A DNA stretch of 41,279 nucleotides, taken from NCBI GenBank assembly GCA_040882605.1, contig JBBEAY010000016.1, forward strand, positions 1-41,279, given 5' to 3'. The translations under genes and the position numbers were made by a program. This stretch comes from JAOUEA01 sp040882605. Its GTDB lineage: Bacteria > Actinomycetota > UBA4738 > HRBIN12. Below the pieces are notes generated by a model. That model was given only the letters and a program-made list of their open reading frames with translations. It had not been told where the DNA came from and ran no database searches. Position 1 is the stretch's first letter. The number at the start of each line of letters is the position of its first letter. Positions 32,435-40,273 of this stretch are shown here, piece after piece.

Positions 32435-34801
32435 GTGCGTCCGCTCGTCGCGGCGACGGCCGGGCTCGTGCTCGGCGCGGTCGTGACCGTCGCGATCCAG
32501 GGAGGCGCCGCGCCCGTTCGCAACACTGAAGCCTCGCGCAAGCAGCCCCTCGGCGAGGCGCAGACCTTCCTCGCCTGGGTCCCGCGTGGCCTTCCCACCG
32601 GATTCGATTCCGACGCGCGCGCGCTCGCCGAGACCGGGCAGGTCACGACCGTCGCCGAGGACCACGCCTGGCTCGCGCGCTCGTGGAGCGCCTCGGGAGC
32701 GGTCGTCGACCGCACCCGCGGGCCGTACCGCCTTCCGATCGACACGATCGCCGTCGACCCCGCGTCGTTCGCGGTCTTCCTGTCTCGTGATGACCGGCGG
32801 CTGGCGGCGCCGATCGCGTCTGGCCAGGGCGTGTTGAGCGCGACCTCGGCTTCCCTTCGGGGACTCGGCCCCGGCGCCGTGATGAGGTTCGTCGGCGGAC
32901 GCACCGTGCGGATCGCGGCGGTGCTTCCCGATGAGGCGATCGGGGGCGCCGAGCTGATGGTCTCGCGCGACACCGGCCGAGCGATCGGGGTGCATTCAGA
33001 CCGCTACCTGTTGTTGCGGCCCGCCGAGGGCCAGGCGATGCGTTCGGGAACCCTGCGGCCGCTGCTTCGCAAGCTGCTGCCGGCCGAGCTCGGTGCGATC
33101 GCTCGGGTGCAGGTGCGCACGGCGAGCGAGACGCCGCTGCTGCGCCCCGGCGACTCCGTGCTCTCGACCGCCCAGACCAAGGCTCTGTTCGGCGAGTTCG
33201 CGGCCCGGCCCGAGCCCGGTCGCCCCGGCTACCTCGACCTCGACCCCCGCTGGGTTGCCGAGCACCTCGTGACGACACAGATGCCGCTGCTCGGGTCGGT
33301 CACCTGCCATCGCTCGGTGGTCGACGCTCTGCGAGGCGCGATGCGCGAGCTGCGAGCCGAAGGCCTGGGATCGACGATCGAGACCTATGACGGGTGCTTC
33401 GCTCCGCGGTTCATCAACCGCGACCCGTCGGCCATGCTCTCGCACCATTCCTGGGGCATCGCGATCGACCTGAACATCGCCGGCAACTACTACGGCGTGC
33501 CTCCCGATCAGGATCCCCGGCTCGTGGAAGTCATGGAACGCTGGGGCTTCGCCTGGGGCGGGCGCTACATCGTTCCCGACGGCAACCATTTCGAGTACCA
33601 CCGCGAGCCACAGACACCCGCAGCAGCCACGCCCGCACCCGGGGCCGCCACTGAAACCGCTGAAGCCGGGGAAGACGTGCAAGCTGTGGAAGCCGCGGCC
33701 CCCGCGGCCCCCGAGGCGGCCGTGATCGAAACTCCCCCCTACTTCCTCGCTTGGACGCCCGGCGGGCTGCCGCCCGGCTTCCGCGAGCAGGTCGGCACAC
33801 TGGAAGGGCTCGCCGATGCCGTTGTCTTCGCCGGCGACACGGTCTGGCTCACGCGGTCGCTCGACGCCAACGGCGAGGTGGTCGACGACCCGCGAGCGCC
33901 GTACGAGCACCCTCTCGACGGCTTCGCGGTGAGCCCGACAGAGGTCGCGCCGTTCCTGCCGGTCGCAGTTCGCGGCCATGTCGTGCACGCTCTCGAACGA
34001 GGAAGCGCCGTGCTCGGCACACGAAGCGCCGAGCTCCGTGGTCTGGGCGTCGGCGGCACGCTGGGATTCGGCCCGCGATCGGTGCGCGTCGGCGCCGTGG
34101 TCCCCGAGGAGCTGATCGGGTGGGCCGAGCTGCTGGTCTCGCGCAAGGTGGGCGCCCGGCTCGGCATCGTCGATGACCGCCACCTCTGGGCGTTCCCGGC
34201 GGGCGCCGAGAGCCGGCGCGACCTCGCCGCGTTCGAGCGCATGATGCGCCGGCTCGTGCCTGCCTTTGAGCTGCTGCGCGTCGAAGCGCCGGGTGTGAGC
34301 CCCTACATGCGTGTCGCCAACGGGGTGAACCCACCGATCGTGCTGAAGCAGGCCTTCGGCGAGTTCGCGGCCGCGCGTGACCCGTCGAACCCAGCCTTCT
34401 TCAGCTTGGCGCCGGCGTGGGTCGAGGCCAACCTCGTCACCCGGAAGGTACCGCTGCTCGGCACGCTCACATGCCACCGGGAGTTCATGCAAGACCTGAT
34501 GCGCGCGATGAACGAAGTGCGCCGGCGCGGCTTGGGCCCGGCGATCCACTCGACGGCCGGGTGCTTCAACGCCCGCACCGTGGCTCGCAGCCCCACGAAC
34601 CCCCCGTCGTTCCATGCCTACGGAGCGGCGGTCGACATCAACGCACCCGAGAACGCCTTCGGAGCGCAACCCTCGATGGATCCACGCGTCGTGGCGATCT
34701 TCGAGCGCCTCGGATTCAACTGGGGTGGAGATTTCTTGATCCCGGACGGTATGCATTTCGAGTACGGGGGTGGACCCCTGGTCGGATACGGGGCGATGTA
34801 A
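32435..34801 (+). CDS. Secreted tandem M15 peptidase (two D,D-peptidase-like domains)
   Basis: This 788-residue protein has an N-terminal hydrophobic anchor or signal (LVAATAGLVLGAVVTVAI), then two copies of one ~350-residue unit separated by an Ala/Pro/Glu-rich linker (~390-425). Each unit starts with an uncharacterised domain (TFLAWVPRGLPTGF; YFLAWTPGGLPPGF) and ends with an M15-type zinc peptidase domain. Zinc-ligand candidates are H338, D345 and H385 in unit 1 (HSWGIAID, GNHFEY) and H727, D734 and H774 in unit 2 (HAYGAAVD, GMHFEY). M15 enzymes cut D-Ala-D-Ala or D-Ala-type bonds of peptidoglycan, so this should remodel the wall. The start may instead be a CTG at 32423 that overlaps the anti-sigma stop and has a GGGGAAGG site at 8 bases. 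Confidence 0.85.
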   Translation: MRPLVAATAGLVLGAVVTVAIQGGAAPVRNTEASRKQPLGEAQTFLAWVPRGLPTGFDSDARALAETGQVTTVAEDHAWLARSWSASGAVVDRTRGPYRLPIDTIAVDPASFAVFLSRDDRRLAAPIASGQGVLSATSASLRGLGPGAVMRFVGGRTVRIAAVLPDEAIGGAELMVSRDTGRAIGVHSDRYLLLRPAEGQAMRSGTLRPLLRKLLPAELGAIARVQVRTASETPLLRPGDSVLSTAQTKALFGEFAARPEPGRPGYLDLDPRWVAEHLVTTQMPLLGSVTCHRSVVDALRGAMRELRAEGLGSTIETYDGCFAPRFINRDPSAMLSHHSWGIAIDLNIAGNYYGVPPDQDPRLVEVMERWGFAWGGRYIVPDGNHFEYHREPQTPAAATPAPGAATETAEAGEDVQAVEAAAPAAPEAAVIETPPYFLAWTPGGLPPGFREQVGTLEGLADAVVFAGDTVWLTRSLDANGEVVDDPRAPYEHPLDGFAVSPTEVAPFLPVAVRGHVVHALERGSAVLGTRSAELRGLGVGGTLGFGPRSVRVGAVVPEELIGWAELLVSRKVGARLGIVDDRHLWAFPAGAESRRDLAAFERMMRRLVPAFELLRVEAPGVSPYMRVANGVNPPIVLKQAFGEFAAARDPSNPAFFSLAPAWVEANLVTRKVPLLGTLTCHREFMQDLMRAMNEVRRRGLGPAIHSTAGCFNARTVARSPTNPPSFHAYGAAVDINAPENAFGAQPSMDPRVVAIFERLGFNWGGDFLIPDGMHFEYGGGPLVGYGAM

Positions 34802-34920
34802 GACCAACGGCCGCAGAGGCTACGACTTCCGACCGTTGTTGCGAAACCCCCGTACGTGCGACCCTCGTACGACCAACGGACCGAAACGGACCACTCCGAC
34901 CCCCGGGAGGATCTGCCTTC

Positions 34921-37296
34921 ATGTTCTCCGGACATGCCCGCACCTTTGCCCCTACCTTGCCCCGTGCTTTCGCGAGAGCCACGGCGCTCACGCTCTTCGC
35001 CTCGCTACTCACGCTCTTGCCTGCCAGCCAGGCATCTGCCGCGGTGCCGGCCACGGAGTCCGACGATATCGGCATGGTCGACGGCTTGGTCCGCACGATC
35101 GAGGTCGTGGGCGACCGGGTGTGGGTGGGCGGCTCCTTCACCCAGATGCGCAACCCCAACGGCACCCCCGCGCGCACCGTGTCGAACCTGGCGGTCTTCG
35201 ACGCGGTCACCGGCGCGCCCGACCTCACCATCACGATCCCGGAGATCACCCGCACCCCCGGCGTCGCGGTCGTCTACGACCTGGCGCTCGGTCCCGACGG
35301 CCTGCTCTACATCGGCGGCGCCTTCGATCACGTGGCCGGCGTCGTGCGAATCAACATCGCCGCGATCGACCCGACCGACGGCTCGGTCGAGCCCTTCTCC
35401 CCCGGCACCTCGATCGCGAGGAGCGTGCTTCCCACGGCAGGCGCGATCTACGTGGGCACGTCGAACCTGCTGAGCTTCGAGCTCGACGAGTCGCCGACGC
35501 CCGGCTACGACCCTCCCCAGATGCAGACCGACCTGTCGCTCCGCGCGCACAACACCCCGCCGCACGTCCGTGACATGGAGATCGCCGGCTCTACGATCGT
35601 CGCCGCCTGCCAGTGCGACAGCACGGTGCAGGGTGGCACGACCAAGCCGGCCAAGGCCGTGATCAAGGTCGATGCGAACTCCGGCGCGGTGCTCGACTGG
35701 ACGCCCGAGAACCTCACTGCGGCCAGCGGCTCGTTCGGCATCAGCCTGTTGATCGAGAACCACCCGGGCACGCGCAACCCGGCCGTGTTCCTCGCCGCGG
35801 GCGGATCCGACTTCACCGGCGCGTTCGATCTCAGCACCGGCGACCAACTTTGGAAGACCGACACGTCCGGCTCGTCACAGGTGGTGGGGTGGTTCGACGA
35901 CGTGCTGTACGTCGGCGGGCACTTCGAGTACGTCGCGCAGACCAGCGGGCAGCTGTGTGGGAGCAACGGCACCCCGAACACGAGCTGCCTGCGCCTGCCC
36001 CGTCTCGTCGCGCTCGACCCGGCCGACGGCCGCGCCACTCCGAGCGCCAACCCCTGGAACCCTGGGATCTGCTGCAAGTACAACGGCGTGTGGGCCATCG
36101 AGCCCGACGCCGGCCGAGGCCACCTGTATGTCGGCGGCGAGTTCACCAAGGTCGGCGGTTCCTACGTCTTCGACGGCACCGAGTGGCAGCTCGTCGGCGC
36201 CTCGACGCAGGCCTACGTCGCTCGATTCTCGGGCACACCGACGACGACCGAGACCCTGACCGTCTCGTTCGCCGGCGACGGCGGTGGCCGCGTGACGAGC
36301 GCGCCGGCTGGGGTCGACTGCACGACCGATTGCCAGTCGGATTTCGCCACCGGCACCGTGGTCACCCTGACCGCCGCAGCCGATGCGGGCTCGACCTTCA
36401 CCGGATGGTCTGGAAGCTGCTCGGGCACTGGAACCTGCCAGGTCACGATGAACGGCTCCCGGTCGGTCACGGCCACCTTCACCGCCGATGCGCCGCTGCC
36501 CTCTGAGTGCGGACGCATCACCTACTCATCGAGCCGCCACGGCAACGCCGACGTGTTCACCATGTCACCCGCCGGCTCCGACAGGGTGAGGCTCACGACC
36601 GGCGGCGCCGCCGATCGCGACCCAGCGTGGTCGCCCGACTGCACCCGCATCGCCTTCATGAGCACGCGAACCGGCGACCCCGAGATCTTCGTCATGGACT
36701 CCGACGGCACGAACCGCCAGCGCCTCACGAACACGGCCGGGGCAGACTCCCGGCCCGCGTGGTCACCCGACGGCACGCAGATCGCCTTCACCTCGATCCG
36801 CACCGGCGACGCCGAGATCTTCGTCATGGACTCCGACGGCACGAACGAGACGAACCTCTCGAACAACGCGGCGCGCGATACCTCGCCCGCATGGTCACCC
36901 GACGGCGCCACGCTCGCATTCGACAGCGGCCGGGGCGGCCAGACGAACGTCTGGACGATGAACGACGGCGGCGGCGGCCTCGTGAACCTCACCGACGGTG
37001 CAGAGAGGTCGACCGCCCCTGCCTACTCCCCCGACGGGGCATCGATCGCGTTCGTGAACGACCGCAGCGGAAGGCGCCAGATCTGGCTGATGGACGCTGA
37101 CGGCACCGATCACCGCCGCCTCACGCGCGACAAGGGCAAGCACACCCACCCGTCTTGGTCCCCGAACGGCACCAGGCTCGTGTACGCCAGCACGTTGACC
37201 GGCCACAACCAGGTCTGGAGGATCAGGGCAGACGGCGTCGGAGCGAGGAACCTCTCGAACAACATCCGTCTGGAAACGACCCCGACCTGGAGCTAG
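34921..37296 (+). CDS. Large secreted double-propeller protein with InlB-like repeat
   Basis: This 791-residue protein has a signal peptide (cleavage after SQASA, residue 40). A first beta-propeller (~45-440) shows recurring GGxF units (RVWVGGSFTQM, LLYIGGAFDHV, VLYVGGHFEYV, LYVGGEFTKV). An InlB-B/Flg_new-like repeat follows (~443-520; TVVTLTAAADAGSTFTGWSG with two cysteine pairs). A second propeller of PD40/TolB type (~525-791) has six P-[AST]-[WY]-S motifs, five of them followed by P-[DN]-x, e.g. RPAWSPDGTQIAF. It has no sorting signal and should be released or wall-associated. The GGAGG at 34905-34910 supports the ATG. It follows the sigma operon by 119 bases and may belong to the same response. 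Confidence 0.85.
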   Translation: MFSGHARTFAPTLPRAFARATALTLFASLLTLLPASQASAAVPATESDDIGMVDGLVRTIEVVGDRVWVGGSFTQMRNPNGTPARTVSNLAVFDAVTGAPDLTITIPEITRTPGVAVVYDLALGPDGLLYIGGAFDHVAGVVRINIAAIDPTDGSVEPFSPGTSIARSVLPTAGAIYVGTSNLLSFELDESPTPGYDPPQMQTDLSLRAHNTPPHVRDMEIAGSTIVAACQCDSTVQGGTTKPAKAVIKVDANSGAVLDWTPENLTAASGSFGISLLIENHPGTRNPAVFLAAGGSDFTGAFDLSTGDQLWKTDTSGSSQVVGWFDDVLYVGGHFEYVAQTSGQLCGSNGTPNTSCLRLPRLVALDPADGRATPSANPWNPGICCKYNGVWAIEPDAGRGHLYVGGEFTKVGGSYVFDGTEWQLVGASTQAYVARFSGTPTTTETLTVSFAGDGGGRVTSAPAGVDCTTDCQSDFATGTVVTLTAAADAGSTFTGWSGSCSGTGTCQVTMNGSRSVTATFTADAPLPSECGRITYSSSRHGNADVFTMSPAGSDRVRLTTGGAADRDPAWSPDCTRIAFMSTRTGDPEIFVMDSDGTNRQRLTNTAGADSRPAWSPDGTQIAFTSIRTGDAEIFVMDSDGTNETNLSNNAARDTSPAWSPDGATLAFDSGRGGQTNVWTMNDGGGGLVNLTDGAERSTAPAYSPDGASIAFVNDRSGRRQIWLMDADGTDHRRLTRDKGKHTHPSWSPNGTRLVYASTLTGHNQVWRIRADGVGARNLSNNIRLETTPTWS

Positions 37297-37391
37297 GAGC
37301 GCATCGCCTCGGCCGGGAAGGATGCCACCAAATCACGATCGCTGAACGCCTGGTATACGCTCGTGACTTCGATCCGATCGGAGGCATGAGT

Positions 37392-37466
37392 ATGAAGAGG
37401 GTCTTGTCATTGCTGCTCCCAACGCTGGCTGGAGCCACCGTTGTGATGGGCGGTCTCAACCGGTGA
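37392..37466 (+). pseudogene. 5' fragment of a secreted-protein gene cut by an IS3 element
   Basis: The ATG at 37392 has GGAGG 7 bases upstream and encodes a classic signal peptide start (MKRVLSLLLPTLAGATVV), but the frame then runs into the outer end of the IS3 remnant at 37447 and stops at 37464. No matching continuation was found on the far side of the element. A second ATG lies two codons upstream. Confidence 0.55.
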
Positions 37467-37937
37467 GGGCAACGCCCTCGTTGTCGTAGTGCGGATCGCA
37501 CACAGGTAGAGCTTGCCCTCGGCGGTCGGGTGCTCGGTGATGTCGGTGAGCCACAGCTCGTTGGGCCGAGGTGCGGTGAAGGCCCGTCGGACGAGATCGT
37601 CGTGCACGGCCGGCCCCGGCCTGAGACCCCGCCCACGGCGGCGGTGAAGCACGGAGAAGATGCCGTGGGAGCTGCACAGACGCTGTACACGGTTCTCGCT
37701 CGCTTCGATCCCGTGCTCGGCCCCGAGCTCGTCGGCGATGAACCGGTAGCCGAAGACCGGGTCCTCGGCGTGGATCTCGCGAGCGGCATCCACGAGGTGG
37801 GCATCTTCCCAGTCCCGGTTCGTGACCGGGTTGGCCCGCCACTTGTAGAACGCTTGGGGGGAGAACCCGAGCACCCGGCAGGTCACCTTGACGGGGATCC
37901 CGTCTGAGGCAAGGTCACGGACCAGCGGGTAGATCAT
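37407..37937 (-). pseudogene. IS3-family transposase OrfB, C-terminal half missing
   Basis: The first ~150 residues are a good IS3 OrfB: the HTH_21-like segment (PVKVTCRVLGFSPQAFYKW), YGYRFIADEL-like GYRFIADELGAEHGIEASEN, and the start of the DDE integrase core with its first Asp (NELWLTDITEHPTAEGKLYL). After LCAI the frame turns into unrelated residues and stops at 37407. The second Asp and the Glu of the triad are absent, so it is inactive. Intact relatives are about 280-300 residues. The ATG overlaps the OrfA stop (ATGA). Confidence 0.85.
37447..37466 (+). repeat. Probable outer end (IRR) of the IS3 remnant
   Basis: Read inward, TGGGCGGTCTCAACCGGTGA resembles the other end of the element, read inward as TGGGACTGCCCC, AGGTTCGG, TTGA, in its first four bases and in the CGGT(T)GA end, with gaps. 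The match is imperfect, so the boundary is tentative. Confidence 0.4.
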
Positions 37938-38218
37938 TTTGGGTTCACGCCTTGCCCGAGGTAGATCGCCGCTCGGCGAAGGACCTCGTTCTCCTGCTCG
38001 AGCAGGCGGTTGCGCTTCTTCAGCTCGCGGATCTCTGCTTCCTCAGCCAGGGTGAGGCCGTCACGGGCGCCGTCTTCGATCTCTGCGCGCTTGACCCAGC
38101 GAGCCAAACATGACTCCGAGATGCCGGAGTCCCTGGCGACCCGGCTCATCGGCGCTTCCCGTCGCCTGGCGACCGCAACGACGTCGCGGCGGAACTCCTC
38201 GGGGAACGCTTTGGGCAT
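37934..38218 (-). CDS. IS3-family transposase OrfA
   Basis: This 94-residue protein has an N-terminal helix-turn-helix (FPEEFRRDVVAVARRREAP, then VARDSGISESCLARWVKRA) and a C-terminal leucine-zipper-like helix (AEIRELKKRNRLLEQENEVL), the usual IS3 OrfA pattern. The stop overlaps the OrfB start in AAAATGA, where coupling or a -1 frameshift could make OrfAB. With OrfB truncated the element cannot move on its own. Confidence 0.92.
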   Translation of the reverse strand: MPKAFPEEFRRDVVAVARRREAPMSRVARDSGISESCLARWVKRAEIEDGARDGLTLAEEAEIRELKKRNRLLEQENEVLRRAAIYLGQGVNPK

Positions 38219-38263
38219 GTTGACCTTCCTTCCGGTGAGGAGTGAATCCTCACACGTCAGGAG

Positions 38264-38287
38264 TCAACCGAACCTGGGGCAGTCCCA
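38264..38287 (-). repeat. Probable outer end (IRL) of the IS3 element
   Basis: Read inward on the minus strand the end begins TGGGACTGCCCCAGG and continues TTCGGTTGA, upstream of orfA by about 45 bases. TGGG at the tip and the distance to orfA fit IS3-family ends. Confidence 0.5.
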
Positions 38288-38405
38288 ACGGTCCGTTCAC
38301 GTCGTATGGGGGCGTTCAACCTTGGTGATGGCCTGGCCGCTCGAATGGGTCCGCCGATATGACGCGAAGCTCGACGGGTACGCCGGGGGGTTGGTGGGGT
38401 GAGAC

Positions 38406-38873
38406 TCAACCCTCAGCTTTCATATCAGGACCAGAGCGCTGGCGATCAAGCCCGCAACGATGAGCGCGGCCGGCATCAAGATTCCGGCGACGACCGCGTT
38501 CTTCGTGAGCCACGTGAGATACAGCCACGTCACGAGCCCGATTGCGAGGACGACTAGCAAGTTCGTCATACCCGAAACTTGCCCGAGCGTGCGGCTCTGG
38601 AAACCCCTGTGAGCTTCCTACCTCCGATCCCTTTCTCCCCGCTCGACGCTGGCGATCGGCGACCACGGGCCTGGGCCACACCTCGTCTCGGCATCGCTCC
38701 AGATCCGATCGGAGCCACAGACGACGACGCCCGACCAACTTGGCCGGCGCAGGGAAGTCGGAGCGTTGAGCGAGCTGGTGGCACCGCTGCTTGGTCACTC
38801 CGAGGATCGACGGCATGTCGGTGATGCGCATGAAGCCCTGTTCGACCGCCCCGAGGATCTCGGTTGACTCCAT
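38406..38873 (-). CDS. Helix-turn-helix DNA-binding protein (AlpA/excisionase-like), 3' end uncertain
   Basis: The first ~65 residues look like a small winged-helix regulator of the AlpA/excisionase type: MRITDMPSILGVTKQRCHQL, then FPAPAKLVGRRRLWLRSDLE, which matches the helix-turn-helix, wing and final helix. After about residue 80 the translation becomes Arg-rich and is the out-of-frame reading of a small membrane gene (38420-38569), so the natural gene may have ended earlier or lost its end. No good binding site precedes the ATG at 38873. Such proteins control excision or gene expression in mobile elements, in keeping with this region. Confidence 0.5.
   Translation of the reverse strand: MESTEILGAVEQGFMRITDMPSILGVTKQRCHQLAQRSDFPAPAKLVGRRRLWLRSDLERCRDEVWPRPVVADRQRRAGRKGSEVGSSQGFPEPHARASFGYDELASRPRNRARDVAVSHVAHEERGRRRNLDAGRAHRCGLDRQRSGPDMKAEG
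38420..38569 (-). CDS. Small two-helix membrane protein (49 residues)
   Basis: This 50-codon frame encodes MTNLLVVLAIGLVTWLYLTW as a first helix, then a charged LTKNA turn and a second helix (LMPAALIVAGLIASALVLI), ending at TGA 38420. The hydrophobic pattern across its whole length and natural codon choice suggest a real gene, though no clear ribosome binding site precedes the ATG at 38569. It lies inside the 3' part of the helix-turn-helix frame in another frame; only one of the two is likely to be real there. Confidence 0.5.
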   Translation of the reverse strand: MTNLLVVLAIGLVTWLYLTWLTKNAVVAGILMPAALIVAGLIASALVLI

Positions 38874-38953
38874 GGCTGTTCATACAGCATGCCTTTGATC
38901 GACCCCAGAACGGACGTAAGCGAGAACCCTCGCCAAGCCAGAGTGTTGTGGCG

Positions 38954-38959
38954 TACGAT
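38954..38959 (+). promoter_or_regulatory. Possible -10 box of the membrane protein gene at 39001
   Basis: TACGAT lies about 40 bases upstream of the ATG at 39001. No matching -35 box is clear. The gene also has a GGGGGGA ribosome binding site. Confidence 0.3.
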
Positions 38960-39000
38960 TCGCAGCAGGGGACAGCGAGGGACATAGAGGGGGGATCGAA

Positions 39001-39513
39001 ATGGACACGACGGTGGTATCTCGGGGCCGCGACGATAGCCGCGAGGGCGCACTCCGACTCGGTAGCTGGCTGATGGGAGGCGCCGCCGCTGGCTTCATCG
39101 GATACGCGGTGATCTTCCTCGTTCGCAACTTCACCGATGCCTTCCTGGAGCTGGGCATCGGGCCGAACGAGGTGGACGTCGGCAAGGACCAGATCCAGTC
39201 GTTCAGTCCGCAACTGTACGAGTACGTAAGTCACCTTCACATCGCGGTCTCCGGCTTCATCGCGTCGACGGGGCTGGCCGTGTTGTTCCTCGTTGCTTTC
39301 GGGGTTCGCCGTGGGCACATGTGGGCGTGGATCGGTGCCGTAGCGTCGGCGGTGCTCGGTCTTGCGGTGGCCCTTCCTGCGCACTACCCGAATGGGTTCG
39401 ACACCCTCGGGCACCTCGGGCTGATATATCTCGCCACCCTGATCTTCGTTGCTGGCGCGCTGATTGCACTCCGTGGGATGGACGGCCGAGGCCGAGCGGT
39501 CTCCCACACTTAG
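39001..39513 (+). CDS. Four-helix membrane protein of unknown function
   Basis: This 170-residue protein has four helices (WLMGGAAAGFIGYAVIFLV; HIAVSGFIASTGLAVLFLVA; MWAWIGAVASAVLGLAVAL; LGLIYLATLIFVAGALIAL) and an external loop of about 45 residues between the first two. Histidines at HLHIAVSG, AHYPNGF and GHLGLIY could bind metal or haem, but this is speculation. The GGGGGGA site 5 bases upstream fixes the ATG. Similar small proteins are seen widely in actinobacteria without known function. It diverges from the helix-turn-helix gene. Confidence 0.7.
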   Translation: MDTTVVSRGRDDSREGALRLGSWLMGGAAAGFIGYAVIFLVRNFTDAFLELGIGPNEVDVGKDQIQSFSPQLYEYVSHLHIAVSGFIASTGLAVLFLVAFGVRRGHMWAWIGAVASAVLGLAVALPAHYPNGFDTLGHLGLIYLATLIFVAGALIALRGMDGRGRAVSHT

Positions 39514-39552
39514 GGGTAGCCCGCCAAAATCTACGGCGTCAGCGTTCCCGAC

Positions 39553-39750
39553 GTGCCAGGACCGATACCGCAGACACTCACCCCCGCGAAGCGCCGCCGG
39601 CTGGCAGCCGCCGCAGGGGCGATCGACCGCGCTGAACGGGCATGGGCCGAGTTCGTGCGAGAGCTTGGGATCTCAGCTTGCGCGAGGGAGCTCGGCATCA
39701 CGCCGCAAGCGCTCAGCTCGCGGCTTGCGGTGATCGAGCGTCGGACGTAG
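39553..39750 (+). CDS. Small helix-turn-helix-like protein
   Basis: This 65-residue basic protein has an Ala/Arg-rich N-terminal helix (AKRRRLAAAAGAIDRAERAW) and a C-terminal helix-turn-helix-like part (ISACARELGITPQALSSRLA). It could bind DNA. The GTG start has no clear binding site. Together with the other small genes nearby it suggests mobile-element accessory genes. Moderately likely to be real. Confidence 0.45.
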   Translation: MPGPIPQTLTPAKRRRLAAAAGAIDRAERAWAEFVRELGISACARELGITPQALSSRLAVIERRT

Positions 39751-39785
39751 CCCTCGGCTAGAGCGTCGGGTGAGAGGGCGTGCTG

Positions 39786-40082
39786 ATGGCAGCTCCGGCG
39801 CCGGATGCGATCCTCATCGCGCTGATAGGTCTCAGCGGGTCCGTCGTGCTGACGGTGGTCTACGCCACCGGTAGCCGGCTCCCACGTTTCACGGGCTGGC
39901 GCCTGGCCCTCGTCTTCGGAGGGATCTCACTCGTCACCGTTCCGGTTCCGTTGTTGATCTACTACTCCCCGGCGGGAGGATGGGCGGTGGTTGGTGTCGC
40001 CGGGGCCCTCTACGTGATCGGCGTGCTCGTGCTGGGGTTCGGAACACCAGACGACGACGACGACAAGCGGGCGAGAAGCTGA
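39786..40082 (+). CDS. Small three-helix membrane protein
   Basis: This 98-residue protein has three helices (AILIALIGLSGSVVLTVVY; LALVFGGISLVTVPVPLLIY; AVVGVAGALYVIGVLVLGF) and an acidic then basic tail (TPDDDDDKRARS). The ATG at 39786 fits the GAGAGGG binding site better than the GTG two codons upstream. No family was recognised. Confidence 0.55.
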   Translation: MAAPAPDAILIALIGLSGSVVLTVVYATGSRLPRFTGWRLALVFGGISLVTVPVPLLIYYSPAGGWAVVGVAGALYVIGVLVLGFGTPDDDDDKRARS

Positions 40083-40110
40083 AGACCGCACCTAGCCGCT
40101 GAAGGTCTTC
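40081..40110 (+). terminator. Weak inverted repeat after the membrane protein gene
   Basis: GAAGACC (40081-40087) and GGTCTTC (40104-40110) form a 7-bp inverted repeat with a 16-base spacer, starting within the stop codon. It may act as a terminator, but the loop is long and there is no T-run. Confidence 0.25.
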
Positions 40111-40273
40111 GCGACCCGTCGAGAACCACTACGTCATCGGCAGCGCGTGTGTAGACACCGCGTGAACCATCCATCTCACCGAGTGATGCCCGACAGCGCC
40201 GTCAAACTGTTCTTGCCGGTGTTTCGCCCGTCCGCCGGCCCAGAGGGAACAGACGGGGAGAAAGCGAGGGACC

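Larger units (their letters stand above)
37447..38287 (-). mobile_element. IS3-family insertion sequence with internal deletion
   Basis: The element contains complete orfA, the first half of orfB and both probable ends, but is only about 840 bp; intact IS3 elements are about 1.2-1.5 kb. The missing part is the 3' half of orfB. The flanking bases (TGA on the left, ACG on the right) show no target duplication, so the element may have rearranged after insertion. It interrupts the start of a secreted-protein gene. Confidence 0.75.

Noticed and set aside
32996..34807. 603-codon open frame on the minus strand opposite the M15 peptidase
   Set aside because: Its translation is His/Arg/Gly-rich without domains; it is the complement of a clear coding frame in GC-rich DNA.
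37467..37481. Hairpin gagggc-aac-gccctc as terminator
   Set aside because: It is a short 6-bp stem inside the IS3 remnant without a T-run.
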